Positions 23,168 to 33,700 of a stretch of DNA of 64,000 nt are shown piece after piece. The notes beneath the pieces were generated by a model. The model ran no database searches and was not told the origin of the DNA. It saw only the letters and a list, made by a program, of their open reading frames with translations. Made by a program: the position numbers and the translations under genes. This DNA is from Rhynchonema sp. JSB1_4. Its lineage: Eukaryota > Nematoda > Chromadorea > Monhysterida > Xyalidae. Each line of letters starts with the position of its first letter. Position 1 is the first letter of the stretch. The stretch spans positions 57,299-121,298 of the forward strand of contig JASAMV010000664.1 of NCBI GenBank assembly GCA_030248065.1, in the 5' to 3' direction.

Positions 23168-26100
23168 TCATCGCATGTGCTTGCTGTGTTCCTTGCTCTT
23201 CTTCTTCGATTTCCGATCCCGATCCTGCGCGTAGTAGGACTTGAACTTGTCATGTGAGCTTTGGCTGTCTGCTGCTGCTGCTGCTTGGTCCGGATAGATT
23301 GGTGATTCAACTTGTGCCGCTGGCTGCTGCTCTGGCAGTGGCACTTGCCATCCCCATGCCACATCGCTGCCACTGGCTGTTGGCTCCATCGGCACGGCTG
23401 TTCGAGTGCCACTACGACTCGATTCCAAGAACTGAAAATTATAAGAAAATATCTTTTTGAAAACCGTGCAAAATGCAAGCACATTTATATTGACTGCGCG
23501 CGCCTTCTTTTCCTGATCAGCGAACATTTCGATTGGATGCTTGACCCCCTTTTCAGCGTCTGTTGATTTGAGTCGCTTCTTCTTTGGTTCCTCTTCTTTC
23601 TGGTCATCATCAGTGCCTGTGAATGGCTGAATGTTGATTTCATTGTGTTTTGACACTGAGCCGTGATAGCCATAACACTGCTAGATCACCTGGCTTGAAT
23701 GCATCACGGGCACGTTTGAACAGCACCGCTGTCTTCTCACTGATGGATTTCGCCGTTTTCGCTTCATCTTCATCAACTGCCGGTCGCACAACCTACATAG
23801 TCAAGCGCTTGATGATTGCTGGTTGGGCTGTTGAAACGTTTTCAGCCACGATTGGTTATCAGCTGTCCATTAGCTGAGCCCACTATGTACTATAGCTAAA
23901 CCACACCATACGAGTTCGACGAGCAATCTCCTGTTCCACCCACCTGTTCATCCCTTGTCCTCTGTTTGGGTTGTGTGGCAACGACACGTGATGGCGGTCG
24001 TCGTCGCTCTCTGGCCTTGCGCCGTGCTCTGCTGCCCAGCTGCTGCCAGACGACGGCACTCAACGGCGTGCACACGAACGACATGTAGATGCTCGTGATC
24101 AACGCAGTGAACAGCACCACAAAGTGAGCCGCGTACTCGCAACGTTTGCGAACTGCAAGAATGAAGTGAGGAGATGATCCTGTTTAGCTCGTTGATCAAG
24201 TCTTAACTATGCTGAAGTTGTTATCCCTTCTTGAAACACTCAAGTCAAATGTAGACCAGATAGACACCCACAATGACAGTGTCCTTCGTATCCCTCGCCA
24301 CCGTCGTATCCGAAGGCGCATTCACACTGCGACTCGGTTTTGGCATTTGGATTGCAGTCGTGTGCGCACTCGTATTCCTGGTTCAGGCACGGATCGTTGC
24401 CAGTTAGCACTGGCACAGGGGTGGTACTAGGTGTACTTTCGGAAGATTCACTATGTTCCGGCGTTCTGGCAGACTCCTGAGTTGAACTGGCTTGGGTAGA
24501 TCCCGAAGGTTCATTGGTTTGTGATGACGCAGACTGGGTTGGAGAGGGATTGAGTGGAGTTGATGCTTCGGTCTTGGTTGATTCCTTATTTGAAACAGTT
24601 TTGGATGCAATTGATGCGTTTGACGATTCTCCTGTCACTTTTGAGACAGTAGTTTCGAGTCCTGCTTCAGTTGGTGAAGTCTCTGGGGCTGCAGAAGCTG
24701 TTTCATTGGTTGCGAATGAAGTTGTGCCGGAAAAGGCATCAGTTGTTCCAGCGGTAATCGTTTCTGAGAAAGCGGTTTCAACTGTAACCTGAGGGGAAAG
24801 GGTTTCAGTCACGTTCTCAACTGTTGTTTGAGAGGAAACGATTTCAGAGATTGTAGCATTGGTAATGCCTTGGGATTCTTGCGAAGCTGTTGCAGAGGAG
24901 ATAGTTTCAGCTGTTGTTTGAGGGGGAACGATTTCAGAAATATTGGTAGTAGTAGTCTCTGGGGCTGCAGAAGCTGTTTCATTTGTTGGAAGTGAAGTTG
25001 TTTCGGAAACGGCATCGGTTGCTCCAGTGGTAATCTTTTCTGAGAAAGTGGTTTTTACTGTAGCTTTAGAGGAAACCGTTCCAGTCACATTGGAGCCGGA
25101 CGTGACTGGGGATTCTTCAGTACCATGGGAAGTGGGCTCAACAGTTGTTTGCGTGGAAGCTGCTTCAGAGACAGTAGAATTGGAAATGCCTTTCGATTCT
25201 TGCGTCGCCGTTGCAGGGGAGATGGTTTCAGCTGTTGTTTGAGGGGGAACAATTTCAGAGGAATTGGAAGCGGATGTGACTGGGGATTTTTGGGTAGCTG
25301 TTGCAGGGGAGATTGTCCCAACTGTTGTTTGAAGTGAAGCGATTTCAGAGACATTGGAGCCGGAAGTGCCTTGGGACTCTTCAGTACCTGTCTCAGGGGA
25401 AGTGGACTCAACTTTTGTTTGAGAGACAACGGTATCAGAGATGTTGGAACTGGAAGTTGATGGGGGTTCTTCGGTAGCTGTTGCAGTAGAGGTCTCAACT
25501 GTTGCTTGAGGGGAAACGATTTCAGAGGAATTGGAAGCGGATGTGACTGGGGATTTTTGGGTAGCTGTTGCAGGGGAGATTGTCCCAACTGTTGCTTGAC
25601 GTGAAGCGATTTCAGAGACATTGGAGGCGGAGGTACCTTGGGACTCTTCAGTACCTGTCTCAGGGGAAGTGGACTCAACTTTTGTTTGGGAGACAACGGT
25701 ATCAGAGATGTTGGAACTGGAAGTTGATGGGGGTTCTTCGGTAGCTGTTGCAGTAGAGGTCTCAACTGTTGCTTGAGGGGAAACGATTTCAGAGACAGTA
25801 GAATTGGAAATGCCTTGGGATTCTTGCGTAGCTGTTCCATCGGAGATGGTCTCAGCTGTTGTTTGAGAGGAAACGGTTTCAGATGTGTTGGAACCGGACG
25901 TGCCTGGGGATTCTTCCGTATCTGTTTCAGGGGAAGTGGTTTCAACTGTTGTTTGAGGAGCAGCTGTGTCAGAGACGTTGGAACTGGAAGTTGACGGGGA
26001 TTCTTGTTTAGCGGTTGCAGTGGAGATGGTCTCAACAGATGCTTGAGGCGAAACAATTTCAGAGGTATTGGAACCGCGACTGCCTGTGGATTCTTTAGTA

Positions 26101-27191
26101 TCTGTTTCAGTGGAAGTGGTTTCAACAGTTATGTGAGGGGAAGCTGCTGCAGAGGAAGTGGATATAACTGTTGCTTGAGGGGAACTGGTTTCAGAGATGT
26201 TGTAACTGGAAGTACCACGGGATTCTTCGGCAGCCACTTCAGGGGAAACAGTTTTAATTGTTGCTTGGGAGGAAATGACTTCAGAAATATTAGAACCAGC
26301 AATTGCCGAGGATCCTTCAGTAGCTGTTCCACGGGAAGAAGTTTCAGCTCTCGTTTTAGGCGATGCAGTTTCAGAGACGTTGGAACGGAAAGTTGCTGGA
26401 GATTTTTCCGCAGATGATTCCGGAGATACGACTCCAACTGTTGTTTGGGGAGAATCTGTTGCAGAAACGATGGAAGCTGTTCGGGATTTTTCGATACTTG
26501 GTTCCTTGGGTTTGGTTTCAACTGTTGTTTGGGGAGGATTTGTTTCAGAAATGAAGGAAGCGGTTGGGATCTTTTCGGTAGCTGGTTTCCTGGATTTGGT
26601 TTCAACTGTTGGTTGGGTAGAATCTGTTTCAGAAATGATGGAAGTGGTTGAAGGGTTCTTGGCAGGAAATTTCTTGGATTTGGTTTCAACTGTTTGGGGA
26701 TAGTCTGTGACAGAAATTATGGAAGCAGTTGAGGACGCCTGGGCAGCTGTGTCACCGAAATTGGTTTCAAATTTGGCGGAAGAACTTGGTTCAGGAATGG
26801 CGGAAGCGGTTGAGGATTTTTTGGAAAAATCTGTTTCATGGCCGTCGGAGGTCATTGAGGATTTATTGGACTCAGCTTTGCCAGAAGCAGCAAGGTTCAT
26901 GTTGTCAGGTTCGAGCTCAGGCATGTAAAGTGCTTGATGCGGATTTTCGGTCTCAGCAGCTTTTTGTCGGTCGGGCGATTGGCTGACTTCATGCTCATGT
27001 TCAGCAGCGAGAGATAAAGCATCTGCAACAAATTTTTCTACAAAATATGTAGGTTTCTGAAGGATATGGAGCACGAAAATGTACAGTATGCCTAGGTTCT
27101 TTCACAAACCTGAATCTCGAGTTTCCAGAGCAGCGGTTGCAAGCAGCAGGTGCAAGGTTATCGTTGCCAAAGAATACTGCAGTCGTAACAT
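23168..27191 (-). CDS. Mucin-like EGF/TM surface protein
   Basis: Exons in coding order: 27191-27110, 27037-24278, 24152-23940, 23776-23690, 23655-23495, 23431-23168. A signal peptide (MLRLQYSLATITLHLLL) precedes one huge exon encoding some 900 residues of Ser/Thr/Glu-rich repeats. These are about 30 residues long in the middle, each carrying elements such as SNVSEI, TTVET, TEESP and N-x-S/T sequons, as expected of an O- and N-glycosylated mucin stalk. A six-Cys EGF module (CLNQEYECAHDC, CECAFGYDGG) is completed across the splice by RKRC. One TM helix follows (FVVLFTALITSIYMSFV), then a basic juxtamembrane stretch and a charged, Lys-rich tail ending KHMR. The signal-EGF-KRC-TM-basic tail order is the same as in the two genes at 12.8-19.8 kb, so it is probably a distant member of that group. 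Antisense ORFs here are shadows of the repeats. Confidence 0.82.
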
Positions 27192-27365
27192 GATGACTGC
27201 AGGATGTACTGTGATGAAATAAAATCTTCGATCATGCGCTTTTTTGCAGTTTCGTAAAAGTGCAATTGATTCCGTCCCATTTATGTCAACATGAATGCGA
27301 ACATACGGATGACGTGGTCTTTTGTCTAGTGTAAGCAATTTTTTTAGAACCGTTACTGAGGCATG

Positions 27366-27526
27366 TTGGGAAAAGCTAGTCCAGTTGCCTTGGCAGGGAG
27401 AAAACGCGAATTTTCGATTTCGCGATAGAAGGCACGGGTTGGCTCAAGGTTTGGCCTAAGCCTAATAGTAAGCCTAAGCCTGAGAAAAAGGGAAGTCAAT
27501 TTCGAAACAGGACTAGCTTTTCCCAA
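27366..27526. mobile_element. 161-bp MITE with 17-bp inverted ends and internal TTAGGC units
   Basis: TTGGGAAAAGCTAGTCC at 27366-27382 pairs with GGACTAGCTTTTCCCAA at 27510-27526. The interior has CCTAAGCCTAATAGTAAGCC, i.e. degenerate TTAGGC repeats. Confidence 0.75.
27454..27482 (-). repeat. Interstitial TTAGGC-like repeat
   Basis: Degenerate run of GCCTAA units (inverse TTAGGC) inside the small MITE. TTAGGC is the canonical nematode telomere unit. Confidence 0.6.
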
Positions 27527-27876
27527 AATTCGTTGCTGAGACCTGTTTTGGTGGATTTGCCGTTGTGGGATAACAGTATGACACACTGTCTGCTGGTGCT
27601 TCATCTTGCGCTCTTTCTCAAAGCTGATCTCAAGTGCACGAATCCACACGTATAGGCAATCCGCCAGCTCATGGCACTAGCACGCACACGCTGCATTACT
27701 GCCGTCAATGAATGCATCTATTTTCTGCAGTTAACCGTTGAAACATCCGCAAATTTTGCAACAGTGCAGAAAAGTGTTATGGCAAGCAGCAAATAAAAAC
27801 CGGATAAATTAAAAAGCGGTCATTAAAGTATGCCACTCGCTCAAAATGTACATTTTGTTTAGAAAATGGCGTGTGC

Positions 27877-28844
27877 CAGGGTTGGGCAAAAAAAAAATTT
27901 TTTTTTTTTAAAAAAAAAATTTTTTTTTTTAAAAAAAAAGGTTTTTGAAAATTTTTTTTTTTTAAAAAAAAAAAAATTTTTTTTTAAATTTTTCGGGGGA
28001 ACAAAATGTTCTAAAACGTCCAAAAATGGCCTTTTTGGGGGTTATTTTTTGTCATTTTTTCTCAAGGGTCGAAAAATTTTCTTCACAAAATCACTTTTGG
28101 GGCATGTATTTGGTATCTAAGATGCCCCAAATGATGTTATTATATAGTAAATTTCCAAATTCGTTGCCGCACAGTAAAATACGCCCCATACTTAATGTCA
28201 CGTTCTAAACCCGAACGCTAACCATGCGCGGTTCTGAAACATTACGCGCAGCTGCCTGGCTGGCTGGCAAGCTGCGTGTGTGTTGGCTGTCCGAATGTTT
28301 CACAAGTTGAATTTCGGGTTTAGAACCTGACATTAACTATGGGGCGTACTTTACTGTGCGGCAACGAATTTGGAAATTTACTATACCTCCTCGTGATACA
28401 TGAGACACAGTATGCATGTACTTACATGGTACTTTGATGTCATACTCCATCGGGTCGGTCATATACGACTGATTCAGCGACCCGACAAGTATTTCTGCAG
28501 CTTATATTCTCAATTCTGCGTGGTTTATGAGTGAATCTTGCTTATTCGGCCACAAACTGTTGTGTCTGATACCACAGAGCAGCGATCATAGGTCCATAAC
28601 AAGCACAGACTGTTGGATCGCATCGAAATGACGTAAACACCCTTCATAAGTGATGCAAACCAAGTCACAAAAGTGACTTATCAATTAAAGTTGCATTTTT
28701 TCGCGATTTTGCGCGTTTTTTAGGCAAATTTGGTAAAATTTCCCCGAATCTGAGACTTTTTAAAAAAAAAAATTTTTTTTTTAAAAAAAAAATTTTTTTT
28801 TTAAAAAAAAACTTGTTTAAAAAAAAATTTTTTTTCCAACCCTG
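27877..28844. mobile_element. hAT-type non-autonomous element, exact 8-bp target duplication
   Basis: Ends CAGGGTTGG and CCAACCCTG, flanked on both sides by GCGTGTGC (27869-27876 and 28845-28852). Subterminal regions are alternating A-runs and T-runs of 8-12 bases in both arms. The interior holds a nested foldback at 28143-28385. No transposase ORF. Confidence 0.92.
28143..28385. mobile_element. Foldback element nested in the hAT-type element
   Basis: TATAGTAAATTTCCAAATTC pairs with GAATTTGGAAATTTACTATA. Arms of about 75 bp include GTTGCCGCACAGTAAA and a GGGTTTAGAAC block. The loop contains TGAAACATTACG and CGAATGTTTCAC in inverted orientation. A TA target is possible. Confidence 0.88.
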
Positions 28845-29227
28845 GCGTGTGCTGCTGCATCTGCATGCGCTGTGTGTATAAAAAGTGCCATGAGCCGATG
28901 GATTGCCCATACGTAGATTGCATGTGTCCAAGTGTCGAAGTATAGAGAGCTTTGATCAAAGTGATAGTTTCCGAACGAATTCTGGTTTCCTAAAATGATC
29001 GACTTTTGAACACACATATGCTGACCATTTTGCTCAGTCATCGTGAGTAGGCACATGTGCATACATGTTTATCCATACATGTTTATTTGTATACAAAGTA
29101 AAACATGAGAGCATCCCAGATGTCGACATCGACACACAGAAGTTGAGATCGAACAAGGCATTCAAAAAATTTATGTAATTTGCAATGCACAAGTTGGCAA
29201 CAAAAATCATAGCGAATCAGAAGACGG

Positions 29228-30464
29228 TTATTGCTGCCCGGCCATCAAGACGAAATGCTCGACATCCACCCAACTGGTGCCGGGCGTGTCGGGACAATTG
29301 GTGGGTCCGCTCGGTTTGTCGCTGTTGTATATTCGTTGTTTGATGCCGTCGTGCACCGCTGGGTCCCAGGGCGAAAAACTGAAATGGATAAGCATTTCTT
29401 GAAATTTGAAAATATAAATGTGTAAGAACAAAACTAAATAAGCATCAACGGGCATTGACGCAAATTACGGTTAGCATGGTGCATGTTATTTTTACCAACT
29501 TACCGAATTACATGTGGGTCGGCGGTTTCAGGAATGTCATAAGCCAGCTCGCGGCTTTTCCTGAAAACGGTGGTTTTCATTAATTTTGTAAAAGCGATCA
29601 ATTTTCTGCGCAGCGCACGGAGAAAAGAGATTGAAAACAAACTTGACGCTTGCTTCCGCCTTCTGCCTGAATGCTTTTTTATCCTTCTCATACAATTCAT
29701 GAGCTTCAGTGTGCACTTTGTTGAGCATGTCGATTCTGAAACATTCATGTTCTTCAACAAAAAAACAAGCCGTGAAGAATATGAACAGAGCGCTTCAAGG
29801 CCAACAAACCGACTGAACGCTCGTTGCATTACCACAAGAGTGTGATAAACGTGATGGGTGCCTGCTTTCCAACCACTTGGAAAGTACTTGTGCAAATCCA
29901 TTTCGTTGGTTGCCGGATCAACAGATGGATGGAAGACAGGGATGTTGAAAATTATGCGCTGAAGCAGTCCATTTTTGGCATGAAATAGTTTGAAATTTGT
30001 CCAAATAATCACAATTACCGGCAAATGTTGAGTGTCGGGAAAGTCGTCGGGTAATTTCACAATGAAACGGAAGATACCACCTTGGTAAATACCACGTCGA
30101 ACAAACATGAGTCCGGTCCATTCTGAAACGAAAACAGTAACGAAAAAGCGACAATCAAGATCCAAAATGAAAAATAAAGATGATGCTCACCAAGCGGGTT
30201 ACTGTACGTAGGCACAATGTACATTCCATCTAGTGGATCATTTACAAGCAGGCTGCTGAAATAAGGTAGAAAGTTGCGTTTCGAATGAGCTGCCAAATGA
30301 AAAATTTGGTTTGGCCGACAAATAAACGGGAGCAAATCGACAAACTATTCAGCTGTGACTGCATATTCTTTTCTCACAGCGGCGTCCACAATGCTGCTGG
30401 TGCTGACGGTTAAGTTGTTCGACCCCTGCTCCGTGTTGTCCTCTGATGACGGCGCTTCTTCCAT
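29228..30464 (-). CDS. AKTIP/FTS homologue (UEV-type, inactive E2 ubiquitin-conjugating-like protein)
   Basis: In animals FTS joins Hook proteins and FHIP in the FHF complex that links early endosomes to dynein. Exons in coding order: 30464-30346, 30255-30191, 30122-30019, 29958-29810, 29735-29643, 29560-29504, 29378-29228. Visible: EYAVTAEYSLLVNDPLDGMY and VPTYSNPLEWTGLMFVRRG, then YQGGIFRFIVKLPDDFPD. The E2-fold core has IIFNIPVFHPSVDP and EMDLHKYFP. At the usual catalytic-Cys position there is no cysteine, as in the family. HELYEKDKKAFRQKAEASVK, IPETADPHVIRFSPWDPAVH and WVDVEHFVLMAGQQ complete a near full-length protein. The start is the ATG giving MEEAPSS; an earlier in-frame ATG exists upstream. 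AATAAA on the minus strand lies at 29082-29087. Divergent from RTF1. Confidence 0.93.
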
Positions 30465-30707
30465 TGTATGGTTTTGTTTTGCAACTGAAACCAAAACGAA
30501 GCGAAATGATTCACGCAAAATAATCACGCATTCCGACGTCATTCAGTGCAAAATTTCTCTTTCATAGGCTTTTTGGGTCACTTTTTGAACATCAAATCCT
30601 GATCCTGAAAGCGAACCCGAAAAACGTCACAACACAAGTCAACTCAATTCCACAACAAAACAAATCCAGTCACGATTCGTCCATTGTCGTAAACCTGGGC
30701 CAGAAAC
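30465..30707. promoter_or_regulatory. Bidirectional promoter region of AKTIP and RTF1
   Basis: Only about 240 bp separate the two divergent start codons, so both promoters and 5' UTRs must overlap or abut here. No TATA box stands out. Confidence 0.5.
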
Positions 30708-33700
30708 ATGTCCTCATCTGACGAAGAAGAGGCCGTACAAAAGGCGACATCTGCTGGTATGGTTTGTTTCACTTGTGCTCTTGAGAAAAGGGGCGTTTGT
30801 GTGCATAGTAGTGGCTGGTGGGGGGGGGTTACCCCCTCTCAGTACTTACCTACCACAAAACCCGAGGGGGGTTGGGGGGGTTGAGTACTTACCTCTCACA
30901 ACTCCAAATCATACCTCTCACAAGCAATTTTATACCTTTTTAAGGCAAAAATCGTTGTTTTTCGACCTTATTTTCCCAAAAATCGCGCGCTCCGCGCGCA
31001 AACCCACCCATAATACCTATTTTTAGGCGATTTTCGGCGAAAATTTGGAAAAAGTACTATTTTTACCTCCAATTTTTGGTCAAAATTGTATCACAAAAAC
31101 GGTGTTTTTTCGCCTTTTTGGGTGACTAAAATCATACCTCTCACGCTTCCGGTCCCAACCCCGCATCATACCGTAAAAACCTAAATAGAAGGGGGGGGCT
31201 CTATTAACTCACTGACCCCATTTTGGGGGGCTCTATTACGGGGGGGGGCTCTATTCCGGGGGGGCTTCTATTAATTCACTGACCCAAACCGGAAAAAATT
31301 GTTCCCAGAAATACCCCTAAAAACCCCAAAAAAGGGGTTTGAAAGGATGTTTTTTCGCTTGTAATTGCATTTATTCGTGTCTATTCGTCAATAAGAGGCG
31401 TATTATGTGCTCTGAACGAACAAAGAGATTATAACAAACGTGCATAAATGTACCTGTGCACCACTATCAAGCCTTAATACACTACTGTATAGGGGATGTT
31501 ACTTTGGGGGGGGCTCTATTCCGGGGGGGGCTCTATTAATTCACTATAGTGTGTGGCCCAGGGGTGGGATCCCATGTTTTATATTTTAGGTTTTTTTATT
31601 TTTTTTTAGGGTTTTTTGGTTTTTTTGGCTATTAATTCACTGACCCCTTTTTGGGGGGGGGGCTGTATTACGGGGGGGGGGGGCTCTATTCCGGGGGGGG
31701 GCTGTATTTAGGTTTTTACGGTACTTACCTCCCACACATGGGCCTGCCACTACACTGTTTGTGTGTGATGATTTTCTGGTTGTTTGCGAAATTCATGTTC
31801 ACCCGAACTGCCGAACAAGTTTCACTGGTTTCAGACCAAGAGGAAGAAACGAACGAGAGTGACGATGAACCAGTCAGCAAACGGAAAGGTACCTGTCTTA
31901 AACATTTGCTTGCTCAGACTTTGTTGTTGCGATTTAAGAGGTCGCACGCAAAGCAGTCCGGCCGAGTTTCACCGTCCCCGCCCGCCCCAAGCCCCAACCC
32001 GATCCGATGCGCACCTCTGTCTGGCTCCGGGGCTCCAGCCCGCCCATCCCGAGTTGGCCAAAGCTCGGCCCGGCCGGCCCTAAATGTTTGGTCAGATTCT
32101 TCTCATGATTCTTTTCGGTGGCCGTCAAAAACGCGAAAAAAAAACTCGAAACGAAAGACCCTGCTGAACAAACCCTCGAAAACGAAAAACCCCGAAAAAA
32201 ACCCGAAAACGAAACACCTCGAACAAGCCCGAAAAAAATGTTAGGGATGCAGGGGAGGCACTGGTGTAGCGGGGGGAGTGCGTGGTCCCCCTCCCCCAGG
32301 CAGTGTAGTTCCTGGTCCGGAGGGGGAACAGGCGGTACCCCCTTTTTTCGGAGGGGGAACAGACGTACCCACCTGGGGGGGAAGGGGGGGGGAGGGACCC
32401 GGAAGGGGGGAGGACCCAAATTTAGAGAAAAGTCATTTTTTGAGGTCGAAAATTTGGCTCATTTTTGCCCCTTTTAGGAAAAAAATCTCAATAATAAGGG
32501 TATTTTGGCGATTTTTGACGACATTGACCTAAAAATCACTCATTTCATGCCTAAAAATGCCTATTTTAGGCCAAAATTTGCCTATTTTAGATAAAAATCG
32601 GGGGAGCAGACGTACCCGGATGGGGAACAGTGGGGCAGACGTACCATGGAGGGGGAACAGACGTACCCGAGGGGGGACCCCCCTCCCCCCAGGAACTACA
32701 CTGCCCCTAGGTACAGTAGGATGGCCATCTCAAAAAATCCCGCGCGACGTTTGCCAAAAACCTCAGGTTTGGTATAAAAACGGTGTTTTTATTGGTATTT
32801 TGGCTCTATCGGGTATCGGTTTTTTTTCGAAGTATCGGATATCGAGTATCGGCTCTTTGCATGAACTATCGGGTATCGGCATTTGCTATGTATGGGCTAC
32901 TGGGTATCAGCCACAGGATGACCTGTCCAAACAAAGCAAAAATTCCGCAAAAGTTCAGTATTAGAATTTTTGAGATCATGGTCCATGGTGGGATGTTCAC
33001 CCTCCAGCTGCAACCGTCCCGTCCCGTGATTGTACAATGTCTATTTTGCAGGCAAACGTCAGGCAACGAAATCGGTGGCGGTGATTGAGTCGGACAGCGA
33101 TGAAGAATCGGATGCGAGCACGAAGAAGAAGAAAAGGGGACGACCGCCGAAGCGATCGCGCAAGGAGGACTCCCCGGTTGGGATGTTAACTTCTGGTCGG
33201 CTTAAAAAGTGTTTAAAAATTTTCCATTTTTTGTTGAAAGGCCAAGAATCGTTCGGTGGCGGGCGGCGGGTCAGATGACGATGATAAGGGTGGCGCGAGT
33301 GATTCAGACGAATATGGATCGGATCTGTATGGTGATGAAGAGGTATGATATTGTACTTTGCCTTGCACATTCAGGGTGATAACGTTGGTTATAATTCGCC
33401 TTTCGGTTCTTACATGGGCTTCACCAAATCAAATTGTGGAATTATATTTTGAGAGTCAAGTTTCCGGTGGTTAATTGCGATTTCAGGATCGACGCGCACT
33501 AGAGGGAATGACCGAAATCGAACGCGAACAGGAATTATTCAGACGGACGGAGAAGCGGGAAATGTTGAGAACCAGGTGTATTTTTGCTTTTTTGTGACAA
33601 AGATAAATTTGTGACCTGTTTGTCCAAACAAAAAATTATTTATCTTGCAGACAAACGATAAAGAAGAAATTACAAGCCAAGCAGGAGGGTGGTGGCGATA

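Noticed and set aside
25085..26125. 346-codon minus-strand ORF rich in Pro/Leu/Lys
   Set aside because: It is a second frame of the mucin repeat DNA; the signal peptide, EGF and TM exons join only to the overlapping longer frame.
24514..26703. Several plus-strand ORFs with Val/Ser/Glu or Gly/Cys/Phe repeats
   Set aside because: Antisense shadows of the same 90-bp repeat.
31651..32244. 197-codon ORF overlapping RTF1 exon 2
   Set aside because: Out of frame with the RTF1 exon and made of MITE and GC-rich repeat sequence.
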